Below, piece after piece: positions 39,157 through 47,900 of a stretch of 64,000 bases of DNA. The position numbers were made by a program, and so were the translations under genes. A model generated the notes under the pieces. It was not told where the DNA came from, ran no database searches, and worked only from the letters and a program-made list of their open reading frames with translations. Positions within the stretch are counted from its first letter, which is position 1, and every line of letters begins with the position of its first letter. The DNA is from Microbispora oryzae (GTDB lineage: Bacteria > Actinomycetota > Actinomycetes > Streptosporangiales > Streptosporangiaceae). The DNA lies in assembly GCF_017896165.1 (NCBI RefSeq), contig NZ_JAFCNB010000005.1:62001-126000 (forward strand). The letters are read 5' to 3'.

Positions 39157-40581
39157 TCAGATGTAGGGGCTGCTGGCGGACCAGGCGGTGTATGGGGTGC
39201 TGGCAGCCCAGGTGATGTAGGGGCGGCTGGCAGCGGTGATGTCCCGGCCGAGGTTGGTCGCTACGGCGCTCTCGGTCAGGCTGGCGGCGTCGGAGACGGT
39301 GACGGGCTGGCCGGCCAGGGCGAGGTCTTCCACCAGCCCGGCGTCGACCAGGTCGACGGCGGCGGTGACGTCCGCCGTCTCGGTGAGCGCGCCACTGTCG
39401 TCGGCGGGGAGACCCAATCCGGCCGCGTCGGTCAGGCCGGCCGCGTCGGTTGCGGCGCGGAACGTCACGAGCGACGCCGCATCGTCCATGGCGGCGGTGT
39501 CGCCGGCGGCGGTGTCCGCGCTGATGGTCGAGCTGTCGGCCATGGCTGCGGTGTCCCCGACGGCCGGGCCGAACGACTCGTCGATGTCCGCCGCTTCCGC
39601 CAGCAGCGCCTCGTCGGCGAGTGCGAGCGTGACCGCTGGGGGCTGCTCGGCGAGGGCCGCGGCGTCGGCTCCTGCGACGGTTGAGTTGAACGTGGCCGTG
39701 TCGGCGAGGGTGGCGGTGTCGGCGCGGGAGTGGGTTGTGCCGATGCTGGCCTGCTCGGCCAGTGCCACCGCGTCGGTGGTGGTGGCGGTGGTGGCGAGTT
39801 GGGCGGCGTCGCCGACAGCTGCCCCGTCCGCTGTGGTCAGGTTGAGGGCGGAGGTCTCGGCCAGGGCCGCCTGGTCGGTTCTGGCGGTGGTGACGCTGGG
39901 AGAGGCGGTGTCGGTCAGGGCGGCCGCGTCGGTGGCTGATTTGCTGGTCGGAGTACCGGTACCGGTCTCGGGGCCGAGCCAGTCGGTGTCGCTGATGCCG
40001 ACGTCGTCGATGTACAGGTCGGTGGTGTACGTCCCGGAGAAGGCGGCGTTGTCGGGGACGTCGGTGTTGGTGTAGATGCCGGTCGCCGTGGCCGTGTCGG
40101 TCGCCGTTGAGGAGTCCGCGGTGTTGTAGAGCCGGATCTCCACTGAGCCGTTGGTCTCGGTCGTCCCGGCGACGACTTTGACCTCGACCCTGACCCACTG
40201 CCCTGTCGGCACGGCCACGGACAGCGTGGCCAACGGGGTGAGTAGGTTGTCGCCCACGTACAGCTTCCGGTCTGTGCCCAGCAGCAGGTACGTCGTGACG
40301 CCGCTGAATTCGTAGGTGAATCCGGCGAGGAACTCAAGGTCGGTCGGCGTGCCGCTCAGCCAGATGTACTCGCGTAGGTAGAGCGTCCGGCCGGAGACCG
40401 TCAGACCGCCCCATTGGAGGAATGCGCTGTCCATCGCGGCGGAACACGATCCCCGAGCAGGCGAGGACGTATAGGTGGCGTCTGTTGTGGTGTCGAATGC
40501 GTCCCCGCTCGTTCCACCAGAGTTCGCGGTGGTGATCGGCGAGCCGTTCGTTCCGCCTTCGAAGCTGTTCTTCTTGAGCAC
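39157..40581 (-). CDS. repeat-rich tail/fibre protein with LamG-like N-terminus
   Basis: 474 residues. Residues 1-205 form a concanavalin/LamG-type sandwich (AMDSAFLQWGGLTVSGRTLY, LGTDRKLYVGDNLL, VPTGQWVRVEVKVVAG, YIDDVGISDTDWLG), a common carbohydrate-binding fold of phage tails. Residues of about 215-440 hold roughly 13 degenerate 15-20-residue repeats of the form xDxAxLxExA (TDQAALAETS, TDAVALAEQA, ADTATLADTA, GDTAAMADSS). The C-terminus has three PY(I/T)xW-like repeats. It is likely a host-surface-binding stalk. Confidence 0.7.
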   Translation of the reverse strand: MLKKNSFEGGTNGSPITTANSGGTSGDAFDTTTDATYTSSPARGSCSAAMDSAFLQWGGLTVSGRTLYLREYIWLSGTPTDLEFLAGFTYEFSGVTTYLLLGTDRKLYVGDNLLTPLATLSVAVPTGQWVRVEVKVVAGTTETNGSVEIRLYNTADSSTATDTATATGIYTNTDVPDNAAFSGTYTTDLYIDDVGISDTDWLGPETGTGTPTSKSATDAAALTDTASPSVTTARTDQAALAETSALNLTTADGAAVGDAAQLATTATTTDAVALAEQASIGTTHSRADTATLADTATFNSTVAGADAAALAEQPPAVTLALADEALLAEAADIDESFGPAVGDTAAMADSSTISADTAAGDTAAMDDAASLVTFRAATDAAGLTDAAGLGLPADDSGALTETADVTAAVDLVDAGLVEDLALAGQPVTVSDAASLTESAVATNLGRDITAASRPYITWAASTPYTAWSASSPYI

Positions 40582-40650
40582 GCCTCACCCGCCTTTCAAC
40601 GTCGCCGCAGGCGTGAGGGGAAAGGGCGTTGGCCGGGCCGGGGCCCCCGG

Positions 40651-41310
40651 TCAGACCGCCGGTGGCGGCTCAGGCCAGGCGTACATCGGCCCCAGAAACG
40701 TGCTGGGCGGCTTGCGTGTGGCATCCGGCCGGCCGCCGCCGCGCCGCCACTCCACGGCCAGCTTCCGGGACTGCACCCGATGCGGATCCAGCCGGATCTG
40801 CCGCATCGGGCCCAGCGGATGAGCCGGCGCGACCCGCCGCGACCCGATGAACTGCAACGCGGCCTGGCGGTCAGCGCGCGGCGCCGCCTCGACCCGCACC
40901 AGGTGCTGTTTCACCGCGCCGATCCGCGCCAGGTGCGCCTCACGTCGGGTGGCGTCCGACACTCCGGGGGTCAGCACGTCGGGCAGGCCGTCGGTCTGCT
41001 CCAGGACCTTCGCCATGGCCGGGTTGGTCCACGCCAACGCGTCGTGCGGTGACGGGATGAACCGTAGGTGCAGGACGCTGTCGAGGATCGTGTCCATGTC
41101 GTCGGGGTCGAGGCCGTGCGCTGCGGCCTGCCACTCGAACAGGGAATGCGGCACCTCCCCTACGCCTGTGCGGCCGCCCGCGTCGACCTCGTAGATCAGC
41201 CACTTGGGTTCGGCGCCGTCCGGCCGCGCCAGGTCGGCGGTGGCGTCGCTCATGCTGGTGCGGCTGTAGCCGAGTTCGCAGTCCCAAACGGTCCAGACCT
41301 GGGGATTCAC
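40651..41310 (-). CDS. phage minor tail-region protein
   Basis: 219 residues from GTG 41310. The start is soluble and acidic (VNPQVWTVWDCELGYSRTSM); then come PKWLIYEVDAGGRTGVGEVP and a helical middle (DMDTILDSVLHLRFIPSPHD). The C-terminus is basic. It lies between the tail-tip protein and the repeat-rich protein, so it is probably a tail-tip or fibre accessory. No family is certain. Confidence 0.5.
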   Translation of the reverse strand: MNPQVWTVWDCELGYSRTSMSDATADLARPDGAEPKWLIYEVDAGGRTGVGEVPHSLFEWQAAAHGLDPDDMDTILDSVLHLRFIPSPHDALAWTNPAMAKVLEQTDGLPDVLTPGVSDATRREAHLARIGAVKQHLVRVEAAPRADRQAALQFIGSRRVAPAHPLGPMRQIRLDPHRVQSRKLAVEWRRGGGRPDATRKPPSTFLGPMYAWPEPPPAV

Positions 41311-41324
41311 CAGGGGTCCGCCTT

Positions 41325-44027
41325 TCAGTGCCGGTTGTTCCACCAGGACAGTTCGAAGCTGTTGGCGGCGGCCAGGTTGACCTGGAAGCCGCTCGCGGAG
41401 TTCCAGGTGACCGACCAGGCCTTCGGCGTGTAGGTGTTGTCCTGGAAGTTGCCGGAGCCGCCGTCGCGGACCGTGCACACGACGCCCATGAGGCTCGCCA
41501 TGGTGACGGGGTAGAGCAGCCACATGTAGTTGATGGAGCCGCCGGAGCCGCCGATCGTCGTGGTGCCGACGCTCAGCGAGTCGTAGGCGTCTATGACCGT
41601 CTCGTCCATGAATCGGCCGCGGATGTAGTACCGGCCGCTGGAGTCGTTGTGCAGGAACGTCTCCGTCGACGCGTCACCCGCGGAGTACCCGAACCGGCCG
41701 TGCGTGTCAGCGATCTCGATCCGCCCGCCCTTCGGCGCGGCGGCGTCCTGATCCATGACGTTGATCACGGTGGACTTCGCGCTCATCTGGAGCTGCGCCC
41801 GGTACTGCGCCGCCGCGTCCTGGCTGGACGTGATGAGTAGCGTGGCCTCCCCGGACGCGACGTCGTCGCGGGTCTGCAGCACGCTGTAGTTCGACCCCGA
41901 GCCCGGGTAGAACCGCAGTTCCGGGTAGACGGCCCCAGGCGGCGCGAGTTCCAGCCGCTCACCGCTCGCCGCGGTGCGGATGAACGCCCCGGTGATCGTC
42001 TTACCGTCGATCGCGTCCGCCGCGATCGCGCCCGCCTCGACCGCGCCGGCCGCGATGTGGTCGGCCTCGATCGCGTTTGCCTGGATGTGCCCGGCACTGA
42101 TCGCCAGCGCCTGAATCTCGGTGCCGGTGATCGAGTGAGCGACGACCTTGTCCGACGCGGTGATCGAGCCGTCGACGATGTTCGCCCCGTCGATCACCTG
42201 CCCGATGACATCGGTATCGACCAGCGGGGCCGTCGCGATCGTCGCCGTGCTCCCGGCCGCGGACTCGTTGCCCGAGCGGTCGAGGGCGGTGAGCCGGAAG
42301 GTCCGATCCTCCCCGTAGGACTGACCGGTCACCAGGACCGCGCCGGCCGCGCGGAGCGACCCGATGTCCTCGTACGTCACCCCGTCGTCGCTCATCCAGA
42401 CGCGGACGCGGTCGAAGTCGATCGGCATCGCCCCGCCGCCGGCGGCCATCCCGTCCCAGCCGACGTAGATGATGCTCATCCGGGTGGATAGGGCCGGGGT
42501 GGACGGCACCGGCGGCGGGGTGACATCGCCGGGGATCGTCGTCACATACTCCGCAGAGAACTCCCCCGGTTTGCCCTGCGACGTGCCGCGGACCTTGAAG
42601 GAGTACTCGACGTTCACGTCCAGCGGGCTGTACGTGGCCGTCGTATCCGGCGCCACGACGGCGGTGAGCTGCGCCCACTCCTGCCCTGAGACGTTCCGCC
42701 GGCCCCAGATCTCGTAGGTGTCGATGTCGATCGCCACACCGTTGACGTCCTGCGACACCGGCGACCACGTCGCGGTGATCTGGCCGCGCGCCCACCCGTT
42801 GGTGTCGAGGTAGGCGTCGGGTTCGACGATCAACCCGGTCGGCGCGGCCGGGGTGCGGCCGATCGCGTCGACGGCCGGGGTGCCGCCGGTGCCGCCGGTC
42901 GCGACACCGCCGTCGAGGATGCCCGCAGCACGCCGCGCGAGCTGGATATCCCGCTCCAGGAACCTGTCGTTGAGCGTGACGTTGCCGCCGGTCACACCGT
43001 TCGCATCCCGGGACAGCGTCAGGTCCCGGATCCGCAGCGCCTGCATGGTCCCGCCGTCGCCGGGCGCGCTGATGGTGTCGCCGGGCTGGTAATCCCTGTA
43101 CGGCAGCCACTCCGCGGTGGCCAGGGTGATGCCGCGGGTGATCTGCACCCGCTCCCCCGACGCGCGCTGGAGGAGGTTTTGGCCGAGCAGCGCGGCCGTG
43201 CCCGGGTCGCTGACACCGGACTGGGACTGGTAGGTCTCCCAGCGCCCCCACGGCAGCGGGTTCGGGCTGGTCACCTCCACGTTCAGCCCAGCCTCACCGG
43301 CGATGAGGATGACGTTGGAGGCGTTCTCGAAGGTCCCGTCGTCGGGGGCTTCGGTGACGTCGCGGCCGAACCGCAACTCGACCGGGGCCGGCCCTGTGGC
43401 CAGGTCACGGTTGAGGGTGGTGTCGCCGTTGAAGCACCGCAGGGTGCGGCCCTGCATCTGCCAGTCGACGACGCCCTGCTGGGACAGGTTGAGCAGGGTT
43501 GCCAGCAGGTCGGTCCCGGGGTCGAGGCCGAGGGTGAGGGCGGCCGTCCAGGCGTTGCCTGAACTGTCGTGGGTGGTGGTGAAGTCCACGTCCAGCCCGG
43601 GGAGGGTGCCGCGTTCCTGGCCCTCGTTGATGTGGGTCAGCAGGATCGCGCCGACCGTCGCGGCGGAGAACTGCCGCTTGCCTTCGACGAGGGCGTCGCC
43701 GGGGTACAGCACCATCTTCTTGAGCTGCCAGGCCCAGCCGGGCAGGTCGTAGGAGCGGGCGCCGGTCTTGTCGGTCTGGTCGCCGCGGCGTTTGATCCGG
43801 AGGAACCGCGCGTTGGCCGCCTCGGCCCAGTCGCCGCCGGCGGACCACTCGACGGCGATCTCGCATGGGGTGTCGAGCCATTCGATGCCGGCGGCCTCGG
43901 CGCTGTATCCGACGCGTAGCCAGGGGACGTCGTTGAGCGGGGCCCCGGTTTCGGCGGTGAGGGGGTAGGGGAGTTGCCCGAGCCGGGTCCCGTTGGCGGC
44001 GTAGGCGACCAGCCGGATGTCGAACAT
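41325..44027 (-). CDS. tail tip / central fibre protein
   Basis: 900 residues. Residues 1-370 resemble a Tal-like tail hub: MFDIRLVAYAANGTRLGQLP, then DLPGWAWQLKKMVLYPGDAL and DYQPGDTISAPGDG. A fibronectin-III-like domain of about 100 residues follows (TPAAPTGLIVEPDAYLDTNG, NVEYSFKVRGTSQGKPGEFS). Then comes an Ala/Ile-rich collagen-like or coiled region with repeated AxHIxAxAIxAxxI (about 640-700) and a beta-rich C-terminal fibre domain. It closes the tail and probably touches the host wall. Confidence 0.75.
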   Translation of the reverse strand: MFDIRLVAYAANGTRLGQLPYPLTAETGAPLNDVPWLRVGYSAEAAGIEWLDTPCEIAVEWSAGGDWAEAANARFLRIKRRGDQTDKTGARSYDLPGWAWQLKKMVLYPGDALVEGKRQFSAATVGAILLTHINEGQERGTLPGLDVDFTTTHDSSGNAWTAALTLGLDPGTDLLATLLNLSQQGVVDWQMQGRTLRCFNGDTTLNRDLATGPAPVELRFGRDVTEAPDDGTFENASNVILIAGEAGLNVEVTSPNPLPWGRWETYQSQSGVSDPGTAALLGQNLLQRASGERVQITRGITLATAEWLPYRDYQPGDTISAPGDGGTMQALRIRDLTLSRDANGVTGGNVTLNDRFLERDIQLARRAAGILDGGVATGGTGGTPAVDAIGRTPAAPTGLIVEPDAYLDTNGWARGQITATWSPVSQDVNGVAIDIDTYEIWGRRNVSGQEWAQLTAVVAPDTTATYSPLDVNVEYSFKVRGTSQGKPGEFSAEYVTTIPGDVTPPPVPSTPALSTRMSIIYVGWDGMAAGGGAMPIDFDRVRVWMSDDGVTYEDIGSLRAAGAVLVTGQSYGEDRTFRLTALDRSGNESAAGSTATIATAPLVDTDVIGQVIDGANIVDGSITASDKVVAHSITGTEIQALAISAGHIQANAIEADHIAAGAVEAGAIAADAIDGKTITGAFIRTAASGERLELAPPGAVYPELRFYPGSGSNYSVLQTRDDVASGEATLLITSSQDAAAQYRAQLQMSAKSTVINVMDQDAAAPKGGRIEIADTHGRFGYSAGDASTETFLHNDSSGRYYIRGRFMDETVIDAYDSLSVGTTTIGGSGGSINYMWLLYPVTMASLMGVVCTVRDGGSGNFQDNTYTPKAWSVTWNSASGFQVNLAAANSFELSWWNNRH

Positions 44028-44109
44028 GTGTCACCCCCGGTGGCGTGTCGTGGTGGGCGCGTGTGCGGCGGGCAGGAGGCGACGCCGCGCGAGCTCGGCG
44101 GCTGGGCGG

Positions 44110-44991
44110 TCACAGGTGGGCGCGGCGGGCCCGGATCTCGACCAGGCTCGCGCCGCTCGTGCCCGACCCGGTGGCGGTCACGGTGACCGCGCGGGAGTAC
44201 GGGTCGGTTCCGGAGATCCCAGGGGTGAGGTGCAGCCACCGCGACGCCGACCCCGGGCCCGTCGACGAGACCCCGCCGGTGACGTCCGTACCGGCCGACA
44301 GGTCCCACGTGTCCGACGTCACCCGCGCGGCGCGCATCCGCCCGCAGTCGACCAGGAGCCGCTGCGAGCCCGTCAGGGCACCGGTGTAAGCCACGGTGAC
44401 GCCGGTGACGGCATCGGTCATCGCCGGGTTGGTCGCCGGGCCGGTGAACCGCAGCAGCGCGTCGGTGATGGGCGCGGTCGACCCGGCCAGGGGGCTGACC
44501 GCCTGCCCCGTGGCGGGCAGCCCGCTGGACCAGGTCGACGGTGCCACGTCCCGCCAGTACACGCCCGGGATGGTCAGCAGGATCGGCAGTTTGGCCCTGC
44601 GCCCGGGCACGTCCATGTCCGGCTCGGCCTGGGCGAGGACGGTGGCGTCGGCCTGCCGCTCGATGCCCGCGGCGGGCAGATGCCGGATGTCGAGCAGGCG
44701 GTGCCGGACCCCGAACACCGCGAACAGGGCGTCAAGGTTGGCTTCCAGGTCGGGCAGGTCTCCGTCGGAGCCGTCGGGCCGTACGGCGGTCACCCACAGG
44801 GTCAGGGCGAGGGTGGTGGTGTCGGCGTCCAGCCCGACGATCGGGAGCTGCCCGGCCCGGCCGGGCACCTCCACGGACACGCCGCGCACCCCCGGAAGGG
44901 GGCGGCGGCGTGTCTCCTTCGCGAGATACCAGCCGGGGGCGTCGAGAGCGACCCCGTCCACCACGTAGGTGGGGTAGACCGGCTGCGGCAC
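44110..44991 (-). CDS. distal tail (Dit-like) protein
   Basis: 293 residues between the tape measure and the tail tip, the fixed position of Dit. The N-terminal domain carries VSVEVPGRAGQLPIVGLDAD and TTTLALTLWVTAVRPDG, the usual Dit beta-sandwich. The C-terminal half is a second beta domain (TGVTVAYTGALTGSQRLLVD) that may carry an added carbohydrate-binding module. It forms the hexameric hub at the tail end. Confidence 0.75.
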   Translation of the reverse strand: MPQPVYPTYVVDGVALDAPGWYLAKETRRRPLPGVRGVSVEVPGRAGQLPIVGLDADTTTLALTLWVTAVRPDGSDGDLPDLEANLDALFAVFGVRHRLLDIRHLPAAGIERQADATVLAQAEPDMDVPGRRAKLPILLTIPGVYWRDVAPSTWSSGLPATGQAVSPLAGSTAPITDALLRFTGPATNPAMTDAVTGVTVAYTGALTGSQRLLVDCGRMRAARVTSDTWDLSAGTDVTGGVSSTGPGSASRWLHLTPGISGTDPYSRAVTVTATGSGTSGASLVEIRARRAHL

Positions 44992-44992
44992 C

Positions 44993-47900
44993 TCATACCC
45001 CCAGGTTGCTGACGTACTGCCCGGCCCGGTTGATCGACGTGCTGGTGGACTCGGCGACGGGGTTGTGGTTGGTGATGGTGAAGTTCACCCCACGCGCCTT
45101 GGCGACGGCTGCTTCCAGGCGGCGGACGAACGACTCGTCGATCGCCACGGTGAGCTGCGCCCCGCCGGACGCGGGCGAGTAACGAGGTGCCGCCCGTGCC
45201 GGGGACAGGTTCTCCCCCAGCATGCGGGCGGCCTGGTGCAGGGTCTCGCGGCCGCGGTCACGGCGCGCCGCCGACACCGGGACGATCACCTCCCAGCCGT
45301 CCTCACCGGCGAGGACCGGGCCGGTGGCCAGCCCCCCGTCGGCGTAGGTCTGCAGGTTGGTGATAACGACGGGCTTCGACTGCGACCCCGACACCTGGCC
45401 GAGCGACCCCGACGCGGTGGCCTTACCGGACGTCAGCGCCGCCTTCGCCACACCCCCGAGGGCATTTGCCACGGCGGCCACCACGATGCGACTCACCGAC
45501 GACGAGGAGGAGGAGGACGATGCCTTCGACGAGGAGGACGAGGTACTCGTCTTCCCGCCTCCCGCCGCGGCAGCCGACCCCGCGGAGGTCACCGCCGCCG
45601 ACAGGCCATCCACCGACGACGCCAGCGATGTGATCGACGACGTCAGCGTCGTGATGGACGTCTGCAACCCCGACACCGAGGAGTCCACGGTGTCGCCCAG
45701 CTGGTCGGCCGCCTGAGCGGTGGTCGACGCCGCCTCGGTCACGGCGCCGGTCACCAGCCGCGCCGTGTATCCGACGGCCAGCTCGACGTCGTCGAGGTTG
45801 ACCACCACCACATCCCCGGCCCCGCCGGTGGACGCAGCCGACCCCACCGAGCCCGAACCCGAACTGGTGGTCGCGGTGGCGGTGGTCTTACCTCCCTTGG
45901 TCACCGCGCGGGGCGCGGACGTCCCGGACGCGGGCACCACCACTTGCATGCCCAGGTCGGAGGCCGCCTGAGTGAGGAACTCCACCGCCCGGCCGCGGTA
46001 GGTGGGGTCGGTCGGGATGAAGTACTCCTTCGCCTTCCCCTCCCCGAACAGGATCGTCGGCTGGGCGGCGACCATCGGCGGCGTCGACCGGCTGCCACCG
46101 GCCGCATACGCCTCGACCCCGCCCGCCTGCCAGGCGTACACGCCGCCGGCGGCGTTCTTGTACACGCCGACCCCGACCTTCGGCGTCGACGCCCCGATCG
46201 TGGCCAGGAACTTGTTCAGCTGCCCGTACGCCCCGTTCAGCTCCAGATTCACATGGACGTCGACCGGCTTGAGTTTCTTCAAGACGTCGAGCAGCTGCTG
46301 CCCGCCCTTGGCCGCCTTGATGGCGTCATCCCGGGAAATGCCGTACGCCTGGGCCAGCAGCAGCACCTGGTCGCGGGCCTCTTTGTTGCTGCCCGCGAGT
46401 TTCGTCATGTGCGGCAACTGCTCGAGGACCGACTTCGTCGCGTCGAAGGTGCGGCCGCTCAGGTCCTTCTGGGCGTCCGCGCCTTCCCTGACTTTCTGCA
46501 GGTAGCCGATGAACTGGTCACGGGCCCGGATGATCGCGTCCCGCTGGGCGTCGGTCTTCGCGGCGTTGATGTCGAGCTGCCCGTTGGCGTCCGCGATCGC
46601 CTTCTGGGCGTCGCGGAACGCCGACGACATCTCCTGCGTGGCGCGGGCGGCGTCCGTCCGGCCGGAGAACGTGTCGACCGACTTGGTCCACGCGTCCATC
46701 CGCTGCGTCGCGATATCGACCGCGCCGGCGATGTCATTCGTCGGGCCGACCGCGGCCGACGCCGCGCTGCTGTACAGGGGAAACAGGCCCTGGAGCTTCT
46801 CCAGGGGGATCCCGGCGTCCCTCGCCTGCTTGGTCAGTCCGTCGAACAGGGACGCCGCGCCGGAGGCGTTGCCCGACTGGACCAGCCCGGCGAGGGCCTT
46901 GTCGACGTTGGCCAGACGTTCCGCCCCGTGGTCCAGGGTGACCCCGACGGGCCCGCCGAGGGTGTTGAGGAACGCGCCGAGCTTGGTCTGCGCCTGGTCC
47001 AGCGCACCGTCGGAGCCCATCTGCCGGATGACCTCGCCCAGGTCGGACAGGTCGTTGAGTACCGGCACGCCGGGGATGTCCCGCAGCACGCTGGTCGACC
47101 CGGCCAGCTGGTCCAGGACGTCCTGGGCGGGTGCGCCGCCCTTCGTGAACGCGTCGAGGTGCTTGGTCAGGGTCGCGACGTCGGGGTTGAGACCGGACAG
47201 CTCCCGGTCGATGTTGCCCAAGGCAACGGCGATGGCGCCGGCCCCGGCGGCGAACCCGCCTCCGGCGAGGACATCCTTCAGCCGGGAGAACTTGCCCGTC
47301 GCGGTGCCCGCCGCGTTCCCGGCCTTCCCGATGCCGCCGCTGAGGCCGCCCCACCACTCGGCGACCCCCGTGACGGCCTGGTACCCCTTGACAGCCACGA
47401 TGACGCCGGAGATCGCCACCGCGACCGCCTGGATCTGCCCCGGCGACATCTTGCCCAGCAGTTCGGCCAGCAGCAGCCAGCCGCCGAGCTTGAGCGCGGT
47501 CCCGGCCCGGGCGGCGCCGACGACGGCGGTGACGCCCAACGCGACCGCCTGCACCTGCTCCGGCGACAGGTGCGCCAGCTGGTCGGCGATCCCCGCGATG
47601 ACGTCCAGGGTGCTGCTGCCCGCACCGGCGCCGGCCTGCAGGATGTGAGACACGGTGGCCCCGAGGTCTTCGACGATGCCGAGGACCTTCGGGCCGTTCG
47701 TGGAGACGTAGTCGACGAACGCCTGGAACTCGTTGTTACCGCGGAGCCCCTTGCCCCAGTCGGCGAAGCTCTTGGAGGCGTCCTCGATGGAGTCGACGAC
47801 GGCACCGGTGTGGGGCAGCAGGGCGTCGAAGAACCCGGCCACGCCGGTGACGATGTTCCCCGCCGTGTGCCCGAACCCTTCGATCGCCCGGGGCATCGCC

